DNA of 64,000 nucleotides, taken from Pseudoflavonifractor sp. MSJ-37 (GTDB lineage Bacteria > Bacillota > Clostridia > Oscillospirales > Oscillospiraceae). This document shows, one piece after another, positions 36,248 to 45,968 of the stretch. The position numbers and the translations under genes were made by a program. The stretch spans positions 17,671-81,670 of the forward strand of contig NZ_JAHLPP010000007.1 of NCBI RefSeq assembly GCF_018917965.1. Direction: 5' to 3'. Under the pieces are notes generated by a model. It was not told where the DNA came from. It was given only the letters and a program-made list of their open reading frames with translations, and made no database searches. Within the stretch, counting starts at the first letter, position 1, and each line of letters opens with the position of its first letter.

Positions 36248-38019
36248 GCGTCCAGTCCTCCTTTCGCCACGCAGGCGTCGATCTCACTGGCCATGTCACG
36301 GACCAGATCGGAGTAGGCCTGCACATAGCTGGTCTCCTCCACGCTCTTGGCGCGGCCCAGCTTCTCGCGGCTGGGGATGACGAAGAGGTCGGCGGTCTGG
36401 GCGCCCTTGCCCACGGCCTCGCGGCAGAGCTTGTCGTAGTTCAGGATCAGAGCCAGCAACTTCTCCTGACGGTCGTAGCTAGAGTAGCTGTCCACGTCCA
36501 CGAAGGCGTTCTGCTGGAGGAAATCCTCCCGGATCATCTTGGCAGTCTCCAACGTGAGCTGATCGGCGGGGGACAGAGAGTCCTTGCCCACCAGCTGGAC
36601 GATCTCGTTCAGAGCCGACTCCTCCTGGAGGATGGTCATGGCCTTCTCACGGTCGTCCAGGAAGCCCCTGCCCAGCTTCTCATCGAACCAGGGCTTCAGG
36701 GAGTCCAGATACAGGGAGTAGGAATTGAGCCAGTTGATGGCGGGGAAGTGGCGCTTGTAGGCCAGGGAGGAATCCAGGGCCCAGAACACCTTGACGATCC
36801 GCATGGTCGCCTGGCTGACCGGCTCGGACAGGTCGCCGCCGGGAGGCGACACCGCGCCCACGGCGGTCAGCGAACCCCGGCGCTCGCTGTCGGAGCCCAT
36901 GCACTCCACCATGCCGGCCCGCTCATAGAACTGGGCCAGACGAGAGGACAGATAGGCGGGATAGCCTTCCTCGCCGGGCATCTCTTCCAGACGGCCGGAC
37001 ATCTCACGGAGGGCCTCGGCCCAGCGGGAGGTGGAGTCGGCGATGACGGCCACGTCGTAGCCCATGTCGCGGAAGTACTCGGCGATGGTGATGCCGGTGT
37101 AGATGGACGCCTCACGGGCGGCCACGGGCATATCGGAGGTATTGGCGATCAGCACGGTCCGCTTCATCAGGGACTCGCCGGTGCGGGGATCCTTCAGCTC
37201 GGGGAACTCCCGGAGCACGTCGGTCATCTCGTTGCCGCGCTCGCCGCAGCCGATGTAGATCACGATGTCCACGTCGGCCCACTTGGCCAGCTGGTGCTGG
37301 ACCACCGTCTTGCCGGAGCCGAAGGGGCCGGGCACGGCGGCGGTGCCGCCCTTGGCGATGGGGAACAGGGTGTCGATGATCCGCTGTCCCGAGCACAGGG
37401 GGGCCTTGGGGGGATACTTGTGCTTATAGGGCCGGCCCACACGGACAGGCCACTTCTGGACCATGGTGAGGGCGTGCTCTTCGCCCTTGCTGTCCTTCAG
37501 GACGGCCACGGTCTCGTCCACGGTGTAGTCGCCGGCGGCGGAGACGGACACCAGAGTGCCGCTCATCTTGGGGGGCACCATGATCTTGTGGAGCACCACG
37601 CTGGTCTCCTGCACGGTGCCGATCACGTCGCCGCCCTGGACGGTGTCACCGGCCTTGGCGACGGGCTGGAAGGCCCACTTCTTGTCCCGGCTCAGGGCGG
37701 GGACCTCGATGCCGCGGGTGATGTTGGCGCCGGCCTTCTTCATGATCTCCTCCAGCGGGCGCTGGATGCCGTCGTAGATGTTCTCGATGAGGCCGGGGCC
37801 CAGCTCCACCGCCAGAGGGGAGCCGGTGGTGACCACCTCCGCGCCGGGGCCGAGGCCGGAGGTCTCCTCATAGACCTGGATCGACGCAGAGTCTCCGTTC
37901 ATGTTCAGGATCTCGCCGATCAGATGCTGCTCGCCCACGCGGACCACGTCGGCCATGTTGGCGTCCTCCATCCCGGTGGCGACCACCAGAGGACCGGACA
38001 CCTTGACGATCTTTCCCAT
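36244..38019 (-). CDS. ntpA: V-type ATPase catalytic subunit A
   Basis: The 591-residue protein has the P-loop [13 protein letters not shown] (about 228-240), the catalytic Glu region [12 protein letters not shown] and the non-homologous insertion of A subunits (about 110-190). It hydrolyses ATP. ATG 38019 ([12 protein letters not shown]) has a GAAGG site; an in-frame GTG eight codons earlier lacks one. It lies between ntpG and ntpB. Confidence 0.96.
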   Translation of the reverse strand: MGKIVKVSGPLVVATGMEDANMADVVRVGEQHLIGEILNMNGDSASIQVYEETSGLGPGAEVVTTGSPLAVELGPGLIENIYDGIQRPLEEIMKKAGANITRGIEVPALSRDKKWAFQPVAKAGDTVQGGDVIGTVQETSVVLHKIMVPPKMSGTLVSVSAAGDYTVDETVAVLKDSKGEEHALTMVQKWPVRVGRPYKHKYPPKAPLCSGQRIIDTLFPIAKGGTAAVPGPFGSGKTVVQHQLAKWADVDIVIYIGCGERGNEMTDVLREFPELKDPRTGESLMKRTVLIANTSDMPVAAREASIYTGITIAEYFRDMGYDVAVIADSTSRWAEALREMSGRLEEMPGEEGYPAYLSSRLAQFYERAGMVECMGSDSERRGSLTAVGAVSPPGGDLSEPVSQATMRIVKVFWALDSSLAYKRHFPAINWLNSYSLYLDSLKPWFDEKLGRGFLDDREKAMTILQEESALNEIVQLVGKDSLSPADQLTLETAKMIREDFLQQNAFVDVDSYSSYDRQEKLLALILNYDKLCREAVGKGAQTADLFVIPSREKLGRAKSVEETSYVQAYSDLVRDMASEIDACVAKGGLDA

Positions 38020-38088
38020 AGGCTGTATACCTTCTTTCCACACGCCCGTCGGCGGATCCGGCGGGCGATGCTCGATGTCTGATGCTTG

Positions 38089-38397
38089 TTAGAGGATATC
38101 CGCGCCCACGGCGCGCTCCACGGCGCTCTTCACATTGGCCATGCCGATGCCCAGAGAGCCCTCTGTGCCGGGGATCAGGATGATCGCAGGGGTGACCGCG
38201 TCCTTATAGCGGTCCACGTCGGCCTTCATCTGGGCGGCGGCCTGCTCGGTGAGGTAGATCACCGCGTAGTCCCGCTTGGCCAGGGCGTGGAGGGTCCTGC
38301 GGGCCTCCTCCATGCTCTCCACGGGGAACACGTCCAGCCCCAGGGCTTTGAAGCCCAGGACGCTGTCCTTGTCCCCCAATACGGCGATCTTATACAT
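38089..38397 (-). CDS. ntpG: V-type ATPase subunit F
   Basis: The 102-residue protein starts MYKIAVLGDKDSVLGFKALGLDVFPV, the typical N-terminal Rossmann-like part of subunit F, which binds the D shaft. The start overlaps the ntpC stop by 8 nt. A longer upstream extension that lies inside ntpC is rejected. Confidence 0.94.
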   Translation of the reverse strand: MYKIAVLGDKDSVLGFKALGLDVFPVESMEEARRTLHALAKRDYAVIYLTEQAAAQMKADVDRYKDAVTPAIILIPGTEGSLGIGMANVKSAVERAVGADIL

Positions 38398-39391
38398 AGG
38401 GTTCACGCAGCCTTTCCCGGATGGTGTCCGCGTCCAGACCGGCCATGCGGCCGGACAGGATCGTGCGGATGGCGGTGAGCTCCGCCTCTCTGGCGTAGAG
38501 ATAGCCCACCACCGGCTGGTCCCCGAAGGGGATCCGCTTGGCCTGGCGCAGGTAGCCGCCCACCGCGTCGTCACAGGCCCGCTCGAAGGCGGTGAAGGAG
38601 CCCTCCCCCGCCGTGGTCAGGCCCACGCCCAGCGCGGCGGCGTCCGCCAGCGGGCCGCCCCGGAAGATCCGGGTCAGCTCGTTGGGCTTGGCCTCCCGCA
38701 GGGTGTGCTCCTCCACATGGCCGCCGGGCACCAGGGCCTGGGCCAGGAAGTCGCCGTTCTTGCCCATCCGGGCCGCCCGGACCACCGAGCGCAGGTTGGC
38801 CGTGTCGGCCAGCAGGGCCACATAGCCCTCCAGGAAGGTGCTCCCGCTCTCCTTGGCGGCGGCGGTCATCTCCCGGAAGTATGCCTTGTCCAGGATGAAG
38901 TCGGCCTGCTGAGGATCGCCGGAGGCGGCCAGGGTCTCCTTGGCGGCCTTGGCGGCCGCCCGGAAGGCATCGCTGCACTCCCGCAGATCGTCCCGGCGGA
39001 ACTCCTCCGTCAGCGTGGGGGGCGCGTAGCGCCCGCCGCTGGAGAGATACAATCCCGCGTCCACCCCCATGGCCTCCGCCTTGATGAGCGTCTTGATGTT
39101 GTGATAGTCGTATTTCATCTGGAACACGTCGATCAGATGTTTGTCCGGCACCGCAGAGCGCAGGTCCTGATAGACGCCGTCACGGGCCCGGGTCAGCACC
39201 CGGTCCAGCCCGTTGGCGGTGAGCGTCGGGATCTCGTCGTACCCGCACTCGCCCAGGACCTTCACGGCCTCCTCATCGGTCCGCGCATCGATCATCCGCT
39301 CCATGCGCTCCCGGGTCAGGAGGCGGTTCTCCATGGCCCGCACCCGAGTCGAGATGCTGAGATAGTCTGTGTCTTTCCGCTTTCTGGCCAA
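38390..39391 (-). CDS. ntpC: V-type ATPase subunit C
   Basis: The 333-residue helical protein (MARKRKDTDYLSISTRVRAMENRLL...) has the three-fold repeat with MKYDYHNIKTLIKAEAMG (about 90-107) and the C-terminal YLYAREAELTAIRTILSGRMAGL segment. It links the central shaft to the membrane ring. It follows ntpE by 33 nt and overlaps ntpG. Confidence 0.94.
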   Translation of the reverse strand: MARKRKDTDYLSISTRVRAMENRLLTRERMERMIDARTDEEAVKVLGECGYDEIPTLTANGLDRVLTRARDGVYQDLRSAVPDKHLIDVFQMKYDYHNIKTLIKAEAMGVDAGLYLSSGGRYAPPTLTEEFRRDDLRECSDAFRAAAKAAKETLAASGDPQQADFILDKAYFREMTAAAKESGSTFLEGYVALLADTANLRSVVRAARMGKNGDFLAQALVPGGHVEEHTLREAKPNELTRIFRGGPLADAAALGVGLTTAGEGSFTAFERACDDAVGGYLRQAKRIPFGDQPVVGYLYAREAELTAIRTILSGRMAGLDADTIRERLREPYV

Positions 39392-39424
39392 GACAGTTCC
39401 TCCTTTCCGGTCTGGGGATCGGGA

Positions 39425-40024
39425 TCACTTGCCCTCATCGAAGAGGACCTTGGCCACGGCCGCGTCCAAGTCCCGCCGCTGGAGCCGGACCAGGGTGTCG
39501 AAGGTGCCGTTGACCTCCACCTCGCCGTCGCTGAGGATGAAGCCGCCTCCGATGGGGCGGGTCTCCACCGACAGGGTCAGGCGTCCCTTGCCGCCCAGCA
39601 GCTCGTTGGCGCGGGTGACCGCGGCCTTGCCGAAGCGGGGCCGGTCCTTCTGGGAGAAGATGACCTGCTCCTGTCCGGACTGGCTGCCCTCGGCGATGAG
39701 CTTGGCCAGCAGTTCCACATACTCGCCCTCCGGCAGAGCCAGAAGGGCCTCCAGAGCCTTCCGGAAGGTCTCCTCCAGAAGCTCCTGCTTGGCGGCCAGA
39801 GTCAGCTTGCGGGCCTCCAGCTGAGCCACGCTGGCCAGCCGCTCCTCCCGCTCTTCGGCCGCCGCGCGCCCTTTGGTCCGGATGTCCTCGGACTCCTTCT
39901 GGGCGCGCTGGCGGTACTGTTCGGCGATCTCCGCCGCTTCCGCCGCCGCCTTGGCGTCGATCTCAGCGATCTCCTGCTGAGCGTCGGCGCTGATGCGGCT
40001 GGTGATCTTGTCGATTCCGTCCAT
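39425..40024 (-). CDS. ntpE: V-type ATPase subunit E (peripheral stalk)
   Basis: The 199-residue protein has a long Ala/Glu/Lys coiled coil (about 5-95) and a globular C-terminal part (TRPIGGGFILSDGEVEVNGTFDTLVRLQRRDLDAAVAKVLF). With the G-type subunit it forms the stator stalk. It follows ntpK by 21 nt. Confidence 0.92.
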   Translation of the reverse strand: MDGIDKITSRISADAQQEIAEIDAKAAAEAAEIAEQYRQRAQKESEDIRTKGRAAAEEREERLASVAQLEARKLTLAAKQELLEETFRKALEALLALPEGEYVELLAKLIAEGSQSGQEQVIFSQKDRPRFGKAAVTRANELLGGKGRLTLSVETRPIGGGFILSDGEVEVNGTFDTLVRLQRRDLDAAVAKVLFDEGK

Positions 40025-40045
40025 AAATCTCTCCTATTTGTGCGG

Positions 40046-42533
<2,488 letters not shown>

Positions 42534-42534
<1 letters not shown>

Positions 42535-42848
42535 CAGGCATCCACTACCCTTCTGACGATAAGTGCCACGGCCTCAGCCATCCGGCCCTCAGCCGCCTGA
42601 CGAAGTGCCCCGCAGGACTGCTTCGTCTCTTCCAGGACCTGTTCCGTATGATGAGAGGCACGCTCCTCGGCCTCAGCCATATACCCTTTCACCTGCGCCT
42701 CGGCTTCCGCTCTGGCCTTCGCCAGGAGCTCCTCGCCGGCGCCGCGTGCTTCGGCGACGGTCTGCTTGGCCCTGGCCTGTGCCTCGTTCTTCTGCCGCTG
42801 GGTCAGGTCCTCGGTCTCGGTCACTTGCTTGATCCCTTCCAGAGACAT
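42534..42848 (-). CDS. ntpF: V-type ATPase subunit G/H-like (peripheral stalk)
   Basis: The 104-residue Ala/Glu-rich coiled-coil protein starts MSLEGIKQVTETEDLTQRQK at ATG 42848, where a GGCGGTGAAGAG site lies upstream. A longer frame to 42992 would be read through two promoters and is rejected. It is the first gene of the operon and pairs with subunit E in the stator. Confidence 0.88.
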
Positions 42849-42899
42849 CTCTTCACCGCCTTTCATTGCTCGTATGCGATAGCAGATCCTTCGTGATTT

Positions 42900-42928
42900 G
42901 TTATAAACTCTCCATAGGATCTTGTAAA
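42900..42928 (-). promoter_or_regulatory. Proximal promoter of the V-ATPase operon
   Basis: TTTACA, a 17-nt spacer and TATAAC. Predicted start near 42893, about 45 nt before ntpF. Confidence 0.65.
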
Positions 42929-42929
42929 A

Positions 42930-42958
42930 ATGATACTTGAATTTCGTACGAATTGCAA
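42930..42958 (-). promoter_or_regulatory. Distal promoter of the V-ATPase operon
   Basis: TTGCAA, a 17-nt spacer and TATCAT, adjoining the proximal promoter head to tail. A palindromic TTCGTACGAA lies within the spacer. Confidence 0.6.
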
Positions 42959-42992
42959 GTTTGATTTTTCGACCTTTCAAATCGAGATCCAC

Positions 42993-43243
42993 GGTCGCTT
43001 TTTAACTAAACTCATGAGTATATATGCCGTTTTTTGTTAAAATTTTGACTATTATACGGCTTTTGAACGTCCTCCCGCCACCATCTCCATCCATTTTCTG
43101 GATGGAGAAGTTTCACCGTTATTTTTGTTCAAAATGTATATCCTTCTCCATCCGTATCATTTTTCTGTCCTTTCACCCGCTCATCCTATCCCTTCGAGGC
43201 GGCGCACATCCCTGTTCCGCCCCGTCCAGATCCGGATGAGCGC
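42993..43243. other. AT-rich intergenic stretch without a gene
   Basis: About 250 bases of AT-rich sequence separate the V-ATPase promoters from the terminator of the 43291 gene. It has a 9-bp perfect inverted repeat, CTCCATCCA and TGGATGGAG (43085-43107), and a further CTCCATCC at 43154-43161. A TATAAT-like box on the minus strand near 43054-43059 has no -35 that I could recognise. Confidence 0.5.
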
Positions 43244-43285
43244 AAAAGAGACCGGCGGTCCCTTCTTGTCGGGACCGCCGGTCTC
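43244..43285 (-). terminator. Terminator of the glycoside-hydrolase-like gene
   Basis: GAGACCGGCGGTCCC pairs with GGGACCGCCGGTCTC (15 bp), followed on the minus strand by TTTT. Confidence 0.9.
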
Positions 43286-43290
43286 TTGTC

Positions 43291-44379
43291 TCATATTTCG
43301 TTCAGGATGGCCCAGCTCTCCGCCGTGCTCCCGGCAGCTGTGCCTACCGTCACCAGCAGGCAGTCCGGTGTCTCCGCGCCGGCCGTCTTGAGGGCCTGCA
43401 CCGCATCGGCCCGGCTGGTGCCGCCCAGATCGGCCCAGATGCGGTCCGCATCCCGCAGGAGAGCGGCCACGCTCTGTCCGCTGGCCTCATCGAAGCCTCC
43501 GGTCAGTACGCCGCCGCTGGTGCGGATGGAGAGCTTCACATCAGGATAGGAGGCCAGCGCCGCCTTGATCTGATCGTAGAAAGCGGATACTACGGTCTGG
43601 AACTGTGCGGCGTCATAGGCCTCGCCCACCTTGATATAGCCCAGATGGCCGCTGGTGGGATAGCCGCAGTTGTCCAGCAGGATCTCATCGAAGCCCAGCT
43701 TGGCCAGCTCCACGCACACATCGGTCACATACTGTCGGGCCTCCGCGCTGGTGGGGCTCAGCCAGCGCACATCGCCGCTGTCCCGCCAGTTGTAGCCGCT
43801 GTTGGTCTTGATGCCCAGTCTGGGGATGGCATAGGGGACCTTGTTGTCCCGGAAGCAGGACACCCGGGCCACCGTGTGGAGCTCCGTGCCGTTCAGGGCC
43901 TGGACCGCGGCGTTCAGGCCGGCATCCGAGGCCGAAGCCCCCGCCTGCTTGGCCGTTTCCAGATTGGAGACATAGCCCAGACTGCCGTCATCGGCCTTCA
44001 TGTCGAAGACGGCCGTGTCCGCGCCCAGCTCCGCAAGCTGAGCCGCGGCGGTGCCGTCGCTCAAGGCCGTCCGGGGCAGGAGGGCGGCATGGACCGGCTG
44101 TTCCGGCTCCGGAGTGGGGGTCGGCGCCGTGGTCACCACCACGATGGGTTCGCTGCCCTCCGGCGGTGTGGGGTCCGGATCCTTCTTCCCATCCAGGAAG
44201 GGGAGGCTGAGATGGGGCCCGTCCTTCGTAAAGACCATGTGGTCCTCCTGGAGGAAGAAGAGCGCCAATACCGCTGCCAGCACCACGGCCAACACACCGA
44301 CCACGACCTTCATCGCGGTGCGGCCCCTGGAACGGCCGCGGTAGCTCCCATATCCATATCGACTGCCGCGTCTTGCCAT
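43291..44379 (-). CDS. Putative glycoside hydrolase, DUF4015-like, membrane anchored
   Basis: The 362-residue protein has an Arg/Gly-rich cytoplasmic N-terminus, one membrane span (about 23-45), a Pro/Thr linker (about 68-96) and a TIM-barrel domain (about 97-360). Segments like AVFDMKADDGSLGYVS, WLSPTSAEARQYV and LGFDEILLDNCGYP match the DUF4015 family related to glycoside hydrolases. The catalytic residues and substrate were not established; a cell-wall role is plausible. It is separated from the MarR gene by 30 nt and could be its downstream partner. Confidence 0.75.
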   Translation of the reverse strand: MARRGSRYGYGSYRGRSRGRTAMKVVVGVLAVVLAAVLALFFLQEDHMVFTKDGPHLSLPFLDGKKDPDPTPPEGSEPIVVVTTAPTPTPEPEQPVHAALLPRTALSDGTAAAQLAELGADTAVFDMKADDGSLGYVSNLETAKQAGASASDAGLNAAVQALNGTELHTVARVSCFRDNKVPYAIPRLGIKTNSGYNWRDSGDVRWLSPTSAEARQYVTDVCVELAKLGFDEILLDNCGYPTSGHLGYIKVGEAYDAAQFQTVVSAFYDQIKAALASYPDVKLSIRTSGGVLTGGFDEASGQSVAALLRDADRIWADLGGTSRADAVQALKTAGAETPDCLLVTVGTAAGSTAESWAILNEI

Positions 44380-44409
44380 CGTCTATCCCATCCCGTTTCG
44401 ATCGTTCCT

Positions 44410-44850
44410 TCAGTTCCTGGCCCGCTCCCCGTCGTCCAGAGCGGTCTCCAGCTTCTCTAAGGCGCTCTTCACCATAGAGCGGTCCTTTTCATCCATTTTG
44501 TCCAGCAGAGAGTCGAAATAGCCATTCACATCGGTGGCCGTCTTTTCCCGCAGGGCACGGTACTTGTCCGTGACGGAGACGTAGATGACCCGCCGGTCGT
44601 TCTCCGAACGCTCCCGCTTGGCCAGCTCCAGCTTCTCCAGCCGGTCCACGATGCCAGACACGGTGCTGTTGGCGCTCCCGGTCCGCTCCGCCAGCGTACT
44701 GATGGGCACAGGCCCCTCCTCCGCCAGTACGTTGAGGACCAGTGCCTGGGGGAACGTCAGGTTCAGCCGCCCGAAGTGGGACCGGAACTGCTGTGACATT
44801 CGCTGGGTCACGCGCAGATAGGTCATCAGGACATTGGATGTCTCTTCCAT
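44410..44850 (-). CDS. MarR-family transcriptional regulator
   Basis: The 146-residue protein has a winged helix-turn-helix (about 28-95): FPQALVLNVLAEEGPVPISTLAERTGSANSTVSGIVDRLEKL with the wing ERSENDRRVIYVSVT. It is likely a homodimer that senses a small molecule. ATG 44850 has AAAGGAG; an upstream extension runs into the promoter at 44914-44942. It may control itself or the glycoside-hydrolase-like gene 30 nt downstream; the ligand is unknown. Confidence 0.85.
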   Translation of the reverse strand: MEETSNVLMTYLRVTQRMSQQFRSHFGRLNLTFPQALVLNVLAEEGPVPISTLAERTGSANSTVSGIVDRLEKLELAKRERSENDRRVIYVSVTDKYRALREKTATDVNGYFDSLLDKMDEKDRSMVKSALEKLETALDDGERARN

Positions 44851-44913
44851 GGAAATTCTCTCCTTTCCCTGCGTTGCTCTCGGATGACGGCGGCCGTGCC
44901 GCGTCGCCTTATC

Positions 44914-44942
44914 AGGATAACACCTGAGAGCCGGTTTGTCTA
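44914..44942 (-). promoter_or_regulatory. Promoter of the MarR-family gene
   Basis: TAGACA, a 17-nt spacer and TATCCT preceded by TGT (extended -10). Confidence 0.6.
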
Positions 44943-44971
44943 TCGTCGTTTCTTCGTTCCATCCATCCGGT

Positions 44972-45610
44972 TCAGCCAACAGCGGGCGTCATGAGCCGCT
45001 CCAGCACCACGGCCAGCTCGGCCCGGGTGGTGGAGGCCTGAGGCCTCAGCTTCCCGGCACTGCCGGAGATGAGGCCCGCGCCCACAGCGTGCTCCATCCC
45101 ATCCACGGCCCATTTGGAAACGGTCTTGCCGTCCGTATAGGCGTTCAGTTTTCCCTTGGCCGTATCCAGGCCCTGGACCCGGGCATACTGATAGAGGAAG
45201 GCGGCCAGCTGCTCCCGTGTGACTGCGGCAGTGGGGCTGAACTTCCCCTTGCCGTTGCCGGAGGCGATGCCCTTCTGGGCGGCCCAGGCCACGGCAGTGG
45301 TGTACCACATACCGTTCGGCACATCGGTGAAGCTGGTCCCCTCCGCGCTCGGCGCGCCCGCCAGGTGCCACAGGGCGGTGACCGCCATGCCGCGGGTGAC
45401 AGGGGTGTTGGGGCTGAACTTCCCGTTCCCGGTGCCGGCCATGAGTCCGGCGTTGGTGACTTCGCTCACCGCCTCGGCATACCATGCCTTGGCGGACACA
45501 TCAGTGAAGCTGGCGCCGAAGGCCGGCGTCAACAGCATCGCCGTACAGGACAGGACGACCAGGAGGCGGCAGAGCCGCTTCCTCCCGGCGCTCTTCTTTT
45601 GAACTGTCAT
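44972..45610 (-). CDS. SLH-domain secreted protein
   Basis: The 212-residue protein has a signal peptide (about 1-32, MTVQKKSAGRKRLCRLLVVLSCTAM...) and then only three SLH repeats (about 34-85, 90-150 and 155-208). It has no other domain, so it may act as a spacer or anchor, or compete for SLH binding sites. It lies between the divergent P-type ATPase and the MarR gene. An AAGGAG site lies 12 nt before the ATG. Confidence 0.85.
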   Translation of the reverse strand: MTVQKKSAGRKRLCRLLVVLSCTAMLLTPAFGASFTDVSAKAWYAEAVSEVTNAGLMAGTGNGKFSPNTPVTRGMAVTALWHLAGAPSAEGTSFTDVPNGMWYTTAVAWAAQKGIASGNGKGKFSPTAAVTREQLAAFLYQYARVQGLDTAKGKLNAYTDGKTVSKWAVDGMEHAVGAGLISGSAGKLRPQASTTRAELAVVLERLMTPAVG

Positions 45611-45733
45611 CTATGATACACGCTCCTTGTGACTTGTGAAAGGGTCAGGTCTATCCTACAACACCTTTTTTAATATTCTATGAACAACTGATCCTCATCT
45701 ATAAATTTTCTGCTTCGCAGGATATCAGACCGC

Positions 45734-45762
45734 TTGACTTTCCATCCGCGCCGTGATAGAGT
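45734..45762 (+). promoter_or_regulatory. Promoter of the Mn2+ riboswitch/P-type ATPase unit
   Basis: TTGACT, a 17-nt spacer and TAGAGT, ending about 10 nt before the riboswitch. Confidence 0.6.
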
Positions 45763-45770
45763 AAAGGCAC

Positions 45771-45885
45771 GCAAAAAGGGAGTAGTACCGTGGACAGACC
45801 GTCTGCGGGCGTATCGTCAACATCACGGCGGGGCCCACCGCCTGGCGATATGCGCCAACTCATTGGCAGCAAGACTTTTTGACGG
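45771..45885 (+). promoter_or_regulatory. yybP-ykoY (Mn2+) riboswitch aptamer
   Basis: The 5' side reads AAAAAGGGAGTAG and the 3' side GCAAGACTTTTT, the conserved closing stem of the yybP-ykoY family, with internal GTCAACAT and GGCCCACCGCC segments in between. The 3' strand of the closing stem is also the 5' arm of the terminator at 45872-45914, so metal binding should prevent termination and switch the ATPase on. Confidence 0.85.
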
Positions 45886-45914
45886 CCGCTTCGGCTGTCA
45901 AAAAGTCTTTTTTT
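45872..45914 (+). terminator. Terminator of the Mn2+ riboswitch
   Basis: AGACTTTTTGAC pairs with GTCAAAAAGTCT and is followed by T7, in the expression platform just upstream of the P-type ATPase. Confidence 0.9.
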
Positions 45915-45968
45915 ATACCCCTCCCCTGTCATCTGCGAAAAAAATGAGAAGTAAGGAGTGTATCGATC

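Noticed and set aside
42849..42992. N-terminal extension of the first V-ATPase gene
   Set aside because: Two promoters lie in this segment and the peptide would be basic and unlike stalk subunits.
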